Positions 1 through 8,699 are shown, numbered from the stretch's first letter. The stretch: DNA of 64,000 bases from Psychromonas sp. MB-3u-54 (GCF_002836415.1 NZ_PJBP01000119.1:1-64000), one strand, 5' to 3'. Translations and numbers: made by a program. The notes: a model not told the origin generated them from the letters alone.

Positions 1-423
1 ATAGTCAGTGATTTTGTTATCCATGACACAAAGGGTACCGAAAGGGGTACCTGATGGCCAGAGCACCGGCACACCTAAATATGAGCGGACACCTAACTGA
101 GTGACTTCAAGACAATCTTTGTAACGGGGATCCGCAAGGGCATCGTTGACGTACAATTCCTGACCGGACTCGACCACCTTGCGACAAAAAACATCTGCGT
201 CTAGATCTTCACCTTTGTTGCCTACTGGAACGGGGTTGTCCTTGTGCTGGCTGCATATTGTTGCTTGAAATCCTTTGTTGGTGTACTGCACTAAAAAGCT
301 GGTTGGCGTGTTAAATATTTCTGCCAGTAAATTGATCGTTTTTTGCCATTTAGTCAATGATATTAAGTACTCAGGATTGTCGAGCAAAAATTTATTTTCA
401 TCTGTAGAGCTTGCATTATTCAT
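1..423 (-). CDS. GAF-domain protein, N-terminal part (cut by window edge)
   Basis: The reading frame runs from an ATG at 423 to the window edge, 141 codons with no stop. Residues about 20-141 look like a GAF sensory domain: a helix with LLAEIFN, then the strand pattern GVRSYLGVPVL and the closing FGTLCVMD that is typical of the fold. GAF domains bind small ligands or mediate dimerisation, and in marine gammaproteobacteria this architecture (short N-terminus, then GAF) often precedes a GGDEF or histidine kinase output. The output domain lies outside the window, so the activity is unknown. A weak Shine-Dalgarno (TGGA) precedes the start. The neighbour at 2347 is a diguanylate cyclase, so a c-di-GMP role is possible but unproven. 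Confidence 0.75.
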   Translation of the reverse strand, partial: MNNASSTDENKFLLDNPEYLISLTKWQKTINLLAEIFNTPTSFLVQYTNKGFQATICSQHKDNPVPVGNKGEDLDADVFCRKVVESGQELYVNDALADPRYKDCLEVTQLGVRSYLGVPVLWPSGTPFGTLCVMDNKITDY

Positions 424-1239
424 AAGAATTCCAGCCGGTGTGTGGGGGGAAGTGATCTAATGATATTAATCGGTATTTCTATTTTAACCAAGCTGTTCGA
501 AGTATTTCCTTAAGATAGCCTTTAGTCACCATTTTTTTATGTTTATGACGATTAAAGTCAAGCGTTGCTGTCACACTTGCATGAGGAAAAATAAAAAATG
601 ATATACAGCAGGAAAGCATGACTTTTAACAATCTATTTTGATTGATTAGAATAACAAACCAAACCATTATTGCTATGGAATTCCCCATCCATTTATCGCT
701 TGTGCTGAACAAATGAAAACAGGTTCGAATTGAACCACTTAGCGTGCTTTTCAATGATATTTTGCTCGCTACCTTAATAAATCACTTAAATGCTGCTTAT
801 TAGAACTGATATTTATGAGTCTTTATATTAAATTCTAGTCCTTGTAATTAATGGATATCCGCAATTGTTTATACAAGCGATAAATATCGAAAACGACTCA
901 AGACTCACGGGTTAGTTGGGAGTATGAGTAAAAAAGGTTGCTGTGCGGTGGCAGAAATTTTTCTTGGCAGCTTAAAGTAAGAAAGAGTGCATTGGTACAA
1001 CTGCTATCGACTTCATTCTTATTTGGATTATCGTAGTCCAAACGATTTTGAAATGATGAACGTGTATTTGAAAAAAGTAGCTTAACTAGGGGGGAGGGAT
1101 TTAGTTGATCACGCCATAGTGAACTGCTATTATCATCTACACAAAAAAGCATGTGCCCCCCCATCCCGTGATATATGTCGGTGAGATTACTCTTGTTTTT
1201 TAGCCTTAGTGCTATCTAAATACTAAATAGGATCTGAAT
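424..1239. other. intergenic region with one dispersed repeat
   Basis: About 800 bases separate the divergent GAF gene and the binding-protein gene. Short open frames on the minus strand (479-754 and 898-1164) have no recognisable domain, no clear ribosome site and compositions typical of chance frames. The only structured content I see is a 99-bp sequence at 769-867 that recurs at 5063-5161. Confidence 0.5.
769..867 (+). repeat. 99-bp dispersed repeat, copy 1
   Basis: Runs from CTACCTTAATAAATCACT to the segment ending in GCAATTG. The same sequence, with roughly ten substitutions and no large gap, is at 5063-5161 in the same orientation. The two copies bracket the binding-protein/diguanylate-cyclase pair and the RAYT pseudogene. 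No protein is encoded. Confidence 0.75.
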
Positions 1240-2313
1240 ATGAAATCAATATTTTGTGGCCTACGCCCGCACCTTTATACCATTCTGACACTTCTCTGTA
1301 GCTTGATTTTTAGTCATTCCGCTTTGGCTGCCAGTCAATGGAATGGCCCACGTACGGGGCCGTCTGCCAAAGCAGGAAAGACCATTGTCTATGTCGCAGA
1401 GGATTTGAAAAATGCAGGTGTTCTGGGGGTTGGCGAAGGAGTTAGAGAAGCAGCACGAGTTATTGGTTGGAATTTAGTCGTTCTTGATATCGGCAGCCTT
1501 GACAGTCAACGAGCACGTGTATATGACAAGGCGCTAAAGCTCAAGCCAGATGGATTAATTTTCAGTGGTGGTGACGCGTTGAACAATAACAAGTATTTAC
1601 AGTTATTTGCCAATGCAGGCATTCCCGTGGCCGGTTGGCATGTCAGCCCCTTCCCCGGACCAGTCGAAGGCACTCCAATATTTATAAATATTACCACCGA
1701 TTCCCTTGCCGTAACTAGCGCCGCGGCCAACTATGCTATTGAGGATTCATCTGGCAAGGCAGGTGTGGTCATTTTTACTGATCTTCGTTATCGCATCGCC
1801 ATAAAAAAGGCCGAACTGATGGCCGATATCATTCGTGCCTGTCCAAAATGCACACTGCTCTCTGTTGAAGATGTTGCCATTGATAATACTGCAAAAGAGA
1901 TGCCTCAGATAATTCCGGAGCTCCTGCAGCGGTATGGCAATCGCTGGACCCATGCCATTGCAATCAATGATCTCTATTTTGATCACGCTGTTGTTCCCTT
2001 GATTCTAGCTGGAAAATCTTCTGATGAAGCGCCGATCAACATCTCGGCCGGCGACGGTAGCCCCTCCGCTTTTATGCGGATACGTAATCATGAATATCAA
2101 GCCGCGACCATACCCGAGCCACTCCTGTTACACGGCTGGCAGCTCATAGATGAGCTCAATCGAAGGTTTACTGGAGAGAATCCCAGCGGTTATGTGAATC
2201 CACCCTATACTGTGACGACAGAAAATATCGATAACTATAGTCGGGCATTTACTCCTTTTGATCCAGATAACAACTACCGTCGGTTTTATACAAAGATCTG
2301 GCTGGATAAATAA
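1240..2313 (+). CDS. periplasmic sugar-binding-like (TorT/RbsB fold) sensory protein
   Basis: 357 aa. Residues 1-30 form a Sec signal peptide ending in SALAAS. The rest fits the type I periplasmic binding fold: an opening strand TIVYVAED, a DGLIFSGGDAL loop, GIPVAGW before the second lobe, and AIAINDLYFDHAVVP near the hinge. An AGGAT ribosome site precedes the ATG. No ABC permease or ATPase gene is adjacent. Instead, 33 bases downstream lies a membrane diguanylate cyclase with a helical periplasmic domain. The pairing resembles TorT/TorS or LuxP/LuxQ, where a binding protein presents ligand occupancy to a membrane sensor. I infer it is a receptor subunit rather than a transport component. The ligand is unknown. 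Confidence 0.75.
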   Translation: MKSIFCGLRPHLYTILTLLCSLIFSHSALAASQWNGPRTGPSAKAGKTIVYVAEDLKNAGVLGVGEGVREAARVIGWNLVVLDIGSLDSQRARVYDKALKLKPDGLIFSGGDALNNNKYLQLFANAGIPVAGWHVSPFPGPVEGTPIFINITTDSLAVTSAAANYAIEDSSGKAGVVIFTDLRYRIAIKKAELMADIIRACPKCTLLSVEDVAIDNTAKEMPQIIPELLQRYGNRWTHAIAINDLYFDHAVVPLILAGKSSDEAPINISAGDGSPSAFMRIRNHEYQAATIPEPLLLHGWQLIDELNRRFTGENPSGYVNPPYTVTTENIDNYSRAFTPFDPDNNYRRFYTKIWLDK

Positions 2314-2346
2314 GTGACTTTAATAACATGTGTAGCAGGAAACTGA

Positions 2347-3978
2347 ATGAGCTACATATACAGCATTAAAGGAAAATTGCTTTTGGTCTTTATCTCTGCA
2401 GTCCTGGTATTTAGCAGCGATGACTTGCTAAAGATCTATTTTATTAAGCAGTTCACCTTCTCGATAGAAAAATTCGTTTCAAGCGCATTACCTATGATAA
2501 GCGCTGCCAACGAACTTGAAGTTATTGGGAATAGTATCGCGCTACAAACCAATCGTATTATCGTGGCCCAAAGACAAAAAGAACTTATGGATTCTTATAT
2601 ATCGATTGGCAAATTACTAGACGAATTGGAAATAAAAACCTCTGCCATCTCACTGGAAGGAGGTGATATCAATGTGCTAAACGTGAACAGTCTGAGTCAG
2701 TCAATCCGCTCCCTGTCACAAATTGTGTTTCAAGTTACCAATAGTAGTTTTACAAAAGAAGAGCAGGCGCGGAGTGTAGCCGCTTCGGAAGTAGAGATTT
2801 TAGAGACTATACGCAACGAGTTTCTTGATGCTTACACACAACAAACTGCGACAGTTACAGATAATGTTCTTTTTGCGAGTATGCAAGACATCACTCTCTG
2901 TATGGTCGTTTCAATCGAACGCGGCCTTTATGCCGAAACGTTACAACAGCTAAAAAAACAAGAAGATGAATTCCTTCTTTGCAGTGAAAAGCTGATGGCT
3001 GAAGCGAGCGAAAATCAGTCTTCGTTGACACACCCCTCCACCATTGTGCAATGGCTGAATACGGCTTCAGAACAAAGGAGCAGAGTTTTTGAAATTAAAC
3101 AGCAGGTATTGTTCTTGCAGGCGTCTGCGAAAAAATATCTAACAGAATTGGATCAACTTGCCGATCAGCTAACGTCACTCACGTCAGATTATAGACAACG
3201 AATTTTTCGTCGCTTTCAAACCACTGCCGATGCCGCAATCGTTCAAGAAAAAAAAGCCATCAATCTCACCGTGATCCTTAATATTATTGCCGCTACAGTG
3301 CTGTTAATTTTTTACTGGATAATTGTCGTACACGGTTTTGGTAACCGTCTGACGAAAATCAGTCAGGCCATGCGTCGTATCCCTACCAGCGATTCAGACA
3401 CCAAAATTCCGGTTCGGGGGCGTGATGAAATTGCGGCCATGGCACGCGCTTTAGAGCGATTACTAGAGGAGGCTTTGCTGACACATAAGATGGCAACCAT
3501 TGATCACCTAACACAGGTAAACAATCGGGCCAGCTTTTTTACTTATGCGGCAAAAGAGACTGAGCGCTCCAAAAGACGACCAACTGAAACCTGCATCATG
3601 ATGATAGATATCGATCATTTTAAACATGTCAATGACACCTACGGCCATGATGTTGGAGATAAGTTTTTGTCCTTGGTGGCGGATAACTGCCTAAAGTGTA
3701 CAAGAACTATTGATGTATTTGCCCGCCTAGGGGGTGACGAATTCACCTTGATGATGCCGGACACTGATCTTGTATCAGGAAGACTGGCCGCAGAACGATT
3801 ACGAAAACGCATCGATGAGTTACAGCTGGAGCTTACACCTGACGTTATAATAAAAGTCACCACAAGTATTGGTATATCTGTGGTCAATCTAAATGAAACT
3901 CCCATTGAAACTGCATTAATTCAGGCCGATAAAGCCCTCTATCTGGCCAAAGTTGGCGGACGAAATCAAAGTAAATAG
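2347..3978 (+). CDS. membrane diguanylate cyclase with TorS-like periplasmic sensor, HAMP and GGDEF
   Basis: 543 aa. A first membrane helix (about 9-24) is followed by a long helical periplasmic region (about 30-305), beginning LPMISAANELEVIGNSIA, which resembles the membrane-proximal bundle of TorS. A second membrane helix spans about 307-330, then a HAMP linker (about 335-385) and a GGDEF domain (about 390-543). The active-site motif GGDEF is intact at 462-466 and the product-inhibition site RxxD (RTID) lies at 453-456, exactly five residues upstream. The enzyme should therefore make c-di-GMP and be feedback-inhibited. There is no EAL domain. It starts 33 bases after the binding-protein gene and is probably cotranscribed, which suggests that a periplasmic ligand controls c-di-GMP synthesis. 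Confidence 0.87.
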   Translation: MSYIYSIKGKLLLVFISAVLVFSSDDLLKIYFIKQFTFSIEKFVSSALPMISAANELEVIGNSIALQTNRIIVAQRQKELMDSYISIGKLLDELEIKTSAISLEGGDINVLNVNSLSQSIRSLSQIVFQVTNSSFTKEEQARSVAASEVEILETIRNEFLDAYTQQTATVTDNVLFASMQDITLCMVVSIERGLYAETLQQLKKQEDEFLLCSEKLMAEASENQSSLTHPSTIVQWLNTASEQRSRVFEIKQQVLFLQASAKKYLTELDQLADQLTSLTSDYRQRIFRRFQTTADAAIVQEKKAINLTVILNIIAATVLLIFYWIIVVHGFGNRLTKISQAMRRIPTSDSDTKIPVRGRDEIAAMARALERLLEEALLTHKMATIDHLTQVNNRASFFTYAAKETERSKRRPTETCIMMIDIDHFKHVNDTYGHDVGDKFLSLVADNCLKCTRTIDVFARLGGDEFTLMMPDTDLVSGRLAAERLRKRIDELQLELTPDVIIKVTTSIGISVVNLNETPIETALIQADKALYLAKVGGRNQSK

Positions 3979-4317
3979 CTGGACAGCTATCTAATTGGCT
4001 ACATATTAATCCGTTTCTATATTTTATTCAGGGACTGTTTTGACTGATTAATCGCTTATTATGACGCAATCTCGTGCAACACAGGTTTTCTTGCTTACTT
4101 TATGAATAACATCTCTGTTATTCACTTCTTCGAAGCCAGCTGAAGCTGTTTAAATTTATTCCCTAAAAATTTGTCATTGTATTTCCCGTTGCGTACGTCG
4201 TGCTTTTTATGCGGCAAGGATAAGTTCAGCGGGTAAAGCTTTGAGCGTCGCCGACAATGGATGGTTGAACGCCTCTCGTTTTTAACCTCCATTTTTAACC
4301 TTCATTTTTAATATTGA
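3979..4317. other. intergenic region holding one three-hairpin repeat unit
   Basis: No gene is visible. The region contains one copy of the structured repeat unit at 4104-4165 and AT-rich sequence leading into a decayed transposase gene. Confidence 0.5.
4104..4165 (+). repeat. three-hairpin repeat unit, solitary copy
   Basis: Three consecutive stem-loops are visible. Hairpin 1 pairs GAATAACA (4104-4111) with TGTTATTC (4116-4123) around TCTC. Hairpin 2 pairs CTTC (4125-4128) with GAAG (4132-4135) around TTC. Hairpin 3 pairs CAGC with GCTG around TGAA (4137-4148). A T-rich tail ending ATTCCC follows. The same architecture with different stem sequences occurs at 4562, 4699, five times from 17169, and at about 21940. 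Confidence 0.75.
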
Positions 4318-4561
4318 TACCTGCGCTTATGCCATTATGTTTAATCCCCGTAGTTAAAATAAAAGGCATCTGGTTTTGCATGTTAATGAATTAGAAAACA
4401 GTGAGTTAACCGATGAAGAAGTTTGTCTGCGTTGGAACAGTCTTTATTCAATGCCAATATTAGTGAGCCGATGGCAAGCAGGAGTATCCTAGGGGGCGTT
4501 ATTGAGGGTAAAAACGGTTATCAATAGATGGCGAGAAAGATTAATGGATATCTCCTGGTTT

Positions 4562-4633
4562 ATTCACCGCCATCCTTGGCATTCACCCTTCGGGCCAGCT
4601 AAAGCTGTTCTCATTTATTCCCGATAAATTAGT
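4562..4633 (+). repeat. three-hairpin repeat unit inserted in the RAYT pseudogene (first)
   Basis: Hairpin 1 is GCCA-TCCT-TGGC (4569-4580), hairpin 2 is CCC-TTC-GGG (4586-4594), and hairpin 3 is CAGC-TAAA-GCTG (4596-4607), followed by a tail with TTTATTCCC. It interrupts the transposase frame after ISWF. The insert is about 72 bp, so it adds 24 codons without shifting the frame, although it introduces a stop. Confidence 0.75.
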
Positions 4634-4698
4634 ATGCGCAGTATTAATGGATTTATCGCCCGTAATGGGAACAAAGAAGATAATTACGCCGGTCGATT

Positions 4699-4771
4699 AT
4701 ATTCGCTGCCACCCATGGCGCTCACTCTTCGGGCCAGCTAAAGCTATTCTCCTTTTTTCCCTTAAAATGAG
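4699..4771 (+). repeat. three-hairpin repeat unit inserted in the RAYT pseudogene (second)
   Basis: Hairpin 1 is GCCA-CCCA-TGGC, hairpin 2 is CTC-TTC-GGG (one T-G wobble), and hairpin 3 is CAGC-TAAA-GCTA, followed by a pyrimidine-rich tail with TTTTCCC. It lies between the codons for NYAGR and WEGRF of the transposase. It is closer to the 4562 copy than to the 17-kb copies. Confidence 0.7.
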
Positions 4772-5031
4772 TGGGAAGGCCGCTTTAAATCACAGGCACT
4801 ATTGGATGAAAATGCGTTACTTACCTGCATGGCTTACGTTGATTTAAACCTAATACGCGCGAATATAGCCCCATTAAACCTTGGTATGGTTTTGTGGGTG
4901 AGCATTCTCAGCATACACCCCAAGGCATTCCTTTTTCGCTGATTGATTATCTTGAATTATTGGATTGGATCAGCAGAGTATTACGGAATGATAAGCGGGA
5001 TGTGGTATTAGGCACTCGGCCACAATTACTT

Positions 5032-5060
5032 AACCTGAATTCTTATCCCTAATTCAGGTT
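5032..5060. repeat. perfect 10-bp-arm hairpin
   Basis: AACCTGAATT (5032-5041) pairs with AATTCAGGTT (5051-5060) around a 9-base loop. It follows the RAYT pseudogene and directly precedes the second copy of the 99-bp repeat. It could be an element end or a terminator, but no T-run follows. Confidence 0.6.
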
Positions 5061-5062
5061 CA

Positions 5063-5161
5063 CTACCTTAATAAATCACTGACATTCTGCTTACTAGGAC
5101 TGATATTTATGAGTCTTTTCATTAAATTATAGCCATTGTAATTAATGGATGTCGGCAATTG
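5063..5161 (+). repeat. 99-bp dispersed repeat, copy 2
   Basis: Matches 769-867 along its whole length with about ten substitutions. It ends 26 bases from the stop codon of the convergent GNAT gene. Confidence 0.75.
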
Positions 5162-5186
5162 CTGCAACAAAAAGGTTCGACTGCCC

Positions 5187-5708
5187 TCAACTAACTTTTG
5201 GGGCACCTTTAAAAAGCTGAGCGTTTGCCGCTAAATTTTCCGGGGATAGACGATATATGCGCATCGTATCAATACAGTCCGAGCCTAACTTTTGGTAAAA
5301 TTCAATGGCGGGGGTGTTCCAGTCCAGGCAAGCCCATTCGAGCATTTCGCATCCGCGCTCAAGGGCATATTTTGACAAAAAATGCATCATGATATTGCCC
5401 AGTCCTTTACCGCGCATTGAATCATCAATAAAGAACCCGTCAATGTATAATCCTGAACGTCCTGTAAAGGCCGAGCTTTTCTGATGAAAATATGCAAAGC
5501 CAACCATTTTACCATCATAAACGCCGAATACCGCCTCACCCTGCTTAGCGGCAAGCAGTCGCTCTATTCGTTCCGGTGTAGCAATGATTTTATCGGCCAT
5601 TTGCTGAAAATCACCCAGTTTTTTCATAAAGTTAACAACCAGAGCTGCGTCATCTGGGGTAGCCGTTTGCAGGAAGAATTTCGGGTCTTGCGTGTGAATT
5701 TTTGGCAT
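5187..5708 (-). CDS. GNAT-family N-acetyltransferase
   Basis: 173 aa, complete GCN5-related acetyltransferase domain (about 12-155). The acetyl-CoA binding signature is MRGKGLG around residues 99-105, preceded by LYIDGFFIDD. The C-terminal WNTPAIEFYQKLG is the usual beta6-alpha4 segment. Overall the sequence resembles the spermidine/diamine acetyltransferase (SSAT-like) branch (YIDGFF, then ACLDWN), so a small amine substrate is possible, but the acceptor cannot be read from sequence. It stands alone, with the repeat-rich decayed region downstream. Confidence 0.85.
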   Translation of the reverse strand: MPKIHTQDPKFFLQTATPDDAALVVNFMKKLGDFQQMADKIIATPERIERLLAAKQGEAVFGVYDGKMVGFAYFHQKSSAFTGRSGLYIDGFFIDDSMRGKGLGNIMMHFLSKYALERGCEMLEWACLDWNTPAIEFYQKLGSDCIDTMRIYRLSPENLAANAQLFKGAPKVS

Positions 5709-5911
5709 TAATATTACTCTTTTTATCAGATATAAAGGACACTTTTATTTAATACTAAATTCAATCCATTAGAATAAAAAACGCTTAGGCGAATTGAACG
5801 TCAGTTCAGGCCCATCGATAGCTCTGAACTGTCCCGCTCATAAGCAGAAACCCGCGTTCAACTCGCTTCATTTCTCGTTCATCTGAATAGATCAACTTAA
5901 TAGAATGGGTG

Positions 5912-6973
5912 TTATTGTTTTTTACCGCAGCCGGGGCAGAATTTAGCATTCAACGGTTTGTCTGCGCCACAGTCTATACAGAATTTTTTTGCCTGTGTCT
6001 GTACTTGTCCCTGTTCATTGCCGCAGCTGGGGCAGAATGTTGCTCCCGGTGGCATAGTGTGTTGACAAGATTGACAAGACGGGTCTGCCATCATTGTGCT
6101 TTGTTCATTTTGCATTGATGTTGAATTCAACTTTATCATCTGATTGCCTATGCCGAAACCCACTCCCATGCCTACACCTGCGCCGGCAACACCGCCCGCA
6201 CCTTCATTTGAAGCTGCTTTTTCCGCTACATCAAACATTTTCACTGTGTTATAGGTTTCACCGTAAATCTCAAATTCCGCTTTTTTCGCCAGTATCTCTT
6301 TTAAACGTATTACGCTGTCATCATCCTGCGGCACGTTTATCGAATTCAAATAAAAGTTAACAATTTCAATACCGAAACGGTTAAATTCAGCCATAATATC
6401 GTTCTGCAGGGCCGCTGACATTTCATTAAGATGCGCACTGATATTAAGCACTGATATTTTATCGTTAATGACCTTTTTAGAAATAAAGTCCTTTATCCGG
6501 CTCATTAGATGACCACGGAAATAGTTGATAATTTGCTCTGCATTGAACTCCTCAACGGTCCCCACTAGCGTAGTAACAAACTTTTTTGCATCGGTGATTT
6601 TTATGCCGAACTGTCCGAATGCCCGCAACGGAATATAAACATTATAAACAGGCTCCAGAATAGGGATAGGTTCCTGCGTACCCCATTTCATATCCAGATT
6701 AACGGCTTTATTAACGTAATAAATTTCTGCAGCAAAGGGGGACAGGTTATCAAAAGGGAGATTAACCAGATGTTCTAATAACGGAATATTCGCAGACTTT
6801 AGTGTGTGGCGGCCCGGGCCGAGTACATCAAGTGCTTGACCGTCTTTATAAAAAACTGCCTCCTGTGTCTGGTTAACAATCACCTGTGTCCCCCAGACTA
6901 GACTGTCATGGGGCCAGCGCCAGGCAAAAACATCACCAGGACCATTGTATTTGACGCGATCAATTATATTCAT
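5912..6973 (-). CDS. SPFH-domain protein with C-terminal double zinc ribbon (YdjI-like)
   Basis: 353 aa. The N-terminal 270 residues match the SPFH/virion-core-like family (conserved DVFAWRWPHDSLVWGTQVIVN and GRHTLKSANIP). A Gly/Ala-rich segment at about 255-275 (GVAGAGVGMGVGFGIG) is followed by two CxxC...CxxC zinc ribbons: CQSCQ...CPSCG and CIDCG...CPGCG. No N-terminal signal peptide or membrane anchor is evident. The next gene downstream on the same strand lies outside this pair. Upstream, ending 41 bases before this start, is the zinc-ribbon/TerB-like gene, so the two probably form an operon. SPFH proteins form oligomeric scaffolds. Related two-gene units exist in many bacteria without a defined role. 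Confidence 0.8.
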   Translation of the reverse strand: MNIIDRVKYNGPGDVFAWRWPHDSLVWGTQVIVNQTQEAVFYKDGQALDVLGPGRHTLKSANIPLLEHLVNLPFDNLSPFAAEIYYVNKAVNLDMKWGTQEPIPILEPVYNVYIPLRAFGQFGIKITDAKKFVTTLVGTVEEFNAEQIINYFRGHLMSRIKDFISKKVINDKISVLNISAHLNEMSAALQNDIMAEFNRFGIEIVNFYLNSINVPQDDDSVIRLKEILAKKAEFEIYGETYNTVKMFDVAEKAASNEGAGGVAGAGVGMGVGFGIGNQMIKLNSTSMQNEQSTMMADPSCQSCQHTMPPGATFCPSCGNEQGQVQTQAKKFCIDCGADKPLNAKFCPGCGKKQ

Positions 6974-7013
6974 TATTTATCCCCAATTATTAATATATCG
7001 TAGTTATCGGTGT

Positions 7014-8699
7014 TTAGCTTTTTAAAGTTTGTCGGCTTTGTCGATATAACTGCTGGCGTTTACGTTTAATACGCAGGTTAATATCAATCGCTAAAAAATT
7101 AAATTTTTCTCCAAACTTTAATAATAGTTTCCATTCCTCTGCACATACCTGACCATCGGCTAAGCACATCTCAATCAGTTGATCTAACCAGCCTGATGCA
7201 TCCAGAGTTTCATCCGGGGTGAGCATGTCTAATTGTCCGTTTTCGGCGGCCGTAATGATTTCATCTAATACGCTCTGCGCAATGCGGCGATTCTTAACAA
7301 ACTGATCTAATAAGTGTTTCTCCTGTTTATCAACTCTGCCGTCGGCAAATAAAACTAAAATTAAGCCTGATAACAGCGACACGGGATCAAAAATACGATC
7401 ACTTTTGACTTGTGCTGTTTCCGAAAGTGCAAATTCCTGGCCCTTCATTTTAATAATATGTTCAATATGCGGGATAAAGTCTTGTAAAATCCAATCCTGC
7501 TCACCCTGATTAAAAAGACTGTCACAATACTCACAGCGGTCCTGGTAATTATCGCTTTGCGGTGCGCCGCAGCCGTAACAGTGTAAAGAGTGGAGGCCTT
7601 TTTTGATGTCACTTTTAACGCCGGTTTTTCTTATCATAGTCAGGTGATGAGCATAATACCCGGTGGCTGCAGGCACTTTTCCTGTATGTGTGATCTTGTT
7701 ACCCTGCCATTTTAATAACAGAGACACTTTGTCAAAGTCTTCACCAAACTGAACTTTACTCACTTCGCACAGGCCGAGCTGCACATTATCAAAGAAATGT
7801 GCAGTTGACAGCTGATTGAATTTTTCTATATAACTCGAGTGAGCAACGGCGATAAGCGGAGTGCTGTTCTGTATTAACCAGGCCTTCTGCATCCTCCAGA
7901 AAACGGAAGTTACCCGATCTTCGATCAGCGGGATATTAAAAGCCGGATCGACAACCTGATAATCACTTACGCCGTTGATCTGTCTTTTTGCATTCTGAAA
8001 ACGCCACTGCGCTTCCTGGGTGATCTTCGCTAAAATCCAATCGTATTCGCCGGAGCAAACCAGCGACCGGCAGGCCTGACACTGGACAGACTGACTCAGC
8101 GCTAAGATGCTACCGCAGTTCGGGCAGGTTCCTTCTATCAGGCCCGGCAGTGTGCGGGTCTGCACGCCGGGTAAGCGTACATAGGTTAAATACTCGGTTT
8201 TAGTTGTTAATGGCACCCAACTGTCAGTCTGTTTATGGCGCCCCTTTATTTCGATCGGATAATCTGCCCGCGATGTTATTTTAAAGTGCAGTGTTTCAAA
8301 GTGCTTATCCGCTTCTATTCCGACTAATTCACTGTTAGTAATGATCATATTTTCTATTTTACGACGATGCTGCTGTGTCTGTTGTATCTCAAACTGAATC
8401 TGATATGCCTCGCTGATACCATCGCTGATAAAAGCACGGGAAGAGGAGAGATCCTGCTCAGACCAGGCCTGCTTGATAATATAAAAGGCATTTTCGACCC
8501 GGCTGGTAATAAGTGCTGTGGAAAAATGCTTATCCAGGTGCCGAATTTTATTCTGCTGAATTAGTTGTTTTTTCAGTCCCTGTTTCTGCATGCCGCGCAT
8601 GATGGTATTTTTAATTTTTTTATTATGATATTTTTTCCCCTCAATAATGCCGGTAATTGTGGCTACTGCAATAATAAGAATAAATATAAGCGGGAACAT
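7014..8699 (-). CDS. membrane-anchored protein with Tim44-like, zinc-ribbon and TerB-like domains
   Basis: 561 aa. One N-terminal membrane helix (about 2-18) is followed by a basic linker. Two Tim44/NTF2-like modules follow (about 65-180 and 265-375), each followed by a CxxC...CxxC zinc ribbon (CPNCG...CQACR near 195-215; CYGCG...CEYCD near 395-415). The C-terminal 130 residues resemble a TerB-type helical domain, with two acidic ADGRVDKQEKHLL / ADGQVCAEEWKLL repeats. This tandem arrangement looks like an internal duplication of Tim44 module plus ribbon. It is the first gene of the pair with the SPFH protein, and both carry zinc ribbons, so I infer a membrane-associated scaffold. The domain calls are by eye. 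Confidence 0.65.
   Translation of the reverse strand: MFPLIFILIIAVATITGIIEGKKYHNKKIKNTIMRGMQKQGLKKQLIQQNKIRHLDKHFSTALITSRVENAFYIIKQAWSEQDLSSSRAFISDGISEAYQIQFEIQQTQQHRRKIENMIITNSELVGIEADKHFETLHFKITSRADYPIEIKGRHKQTDSWVPLTTKTEYLTYVRLPGVQTRTLPGLIEGTCPNCGSILALSQSVQCQACRSLVCSGEYDWILAKITQEAQWRFQNAKRQINGVSDYQVVDPAFNIPLIEDRVTSVFWRMQKAWLIQNSTPLIAVAHSSYIEKFNQLSTAHFFDNVQLGLCEVSKVQFGEDFDKVSLLLKWQGNKITHTGKVPAATGYYAHHLTMIRKTGVKSDIKKGLHSLHCYGCGAPQSDNYQDRCEYCDSLFNQGEQDWILQDFIPHIEHIIKMKGQEFALSETAQVKSDRIFDPVSLLSGLILVLFADGRVDKQEKHLLDQFVKNRRIAQSVLDEIITAAENGQLDMLTPDETLDASGWLDQLIEMCLADGQVCAEEWKLLLKFGEKFNFLAIDINLRIKRKRQQLYRQSRQTLKS

Larger units (their letters stand above)
4318..4995 (+). pseudogene. decayed RAYT-type (Y1/HUH) transposase gene
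   Basis: Scattered frames spell successive pieces of a REP-associated or IS200-like transposase. HLVLHVNELENSEL begins near 4372 and contains the HxH type of metal site. VCLRWNSLYSMPILVSRWQ follows, then INRWRERLMDISWF, FIARNGNKEDN, and finally [19 protein letters not shown] with [19 protein letters not shown] up to about 4885. The frame is broken by shifts, by a stop, and by two inserted 72-bp hairpin units at 4562-4633 and 4699-4771. Removing these units rejoins ISWF to MRSINGF and GR to WEGRF. The protein is certainly inactive. RAYT proteins mobilise REP hairpins in other bacteria, so its association with structured repeats is suggestive. Confidence 0.75.

Noticed and set aside
898-1164. 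88-codon minus-strand frame
   Set aside because: No recognisable domain and no ribosome site; composition looks like chance translation.
4647-4847. 66-codon plus-strand frame as a gene
   Set aside because: It crosses a hairpin-unit insertion and reads the transposase remnant in the wrong frame.
5909-6360. Plus-strand frames opposite the SPFH gene
   Set aside because: Antisense shadows of a clear SPFH/zinc-ribbon gene.
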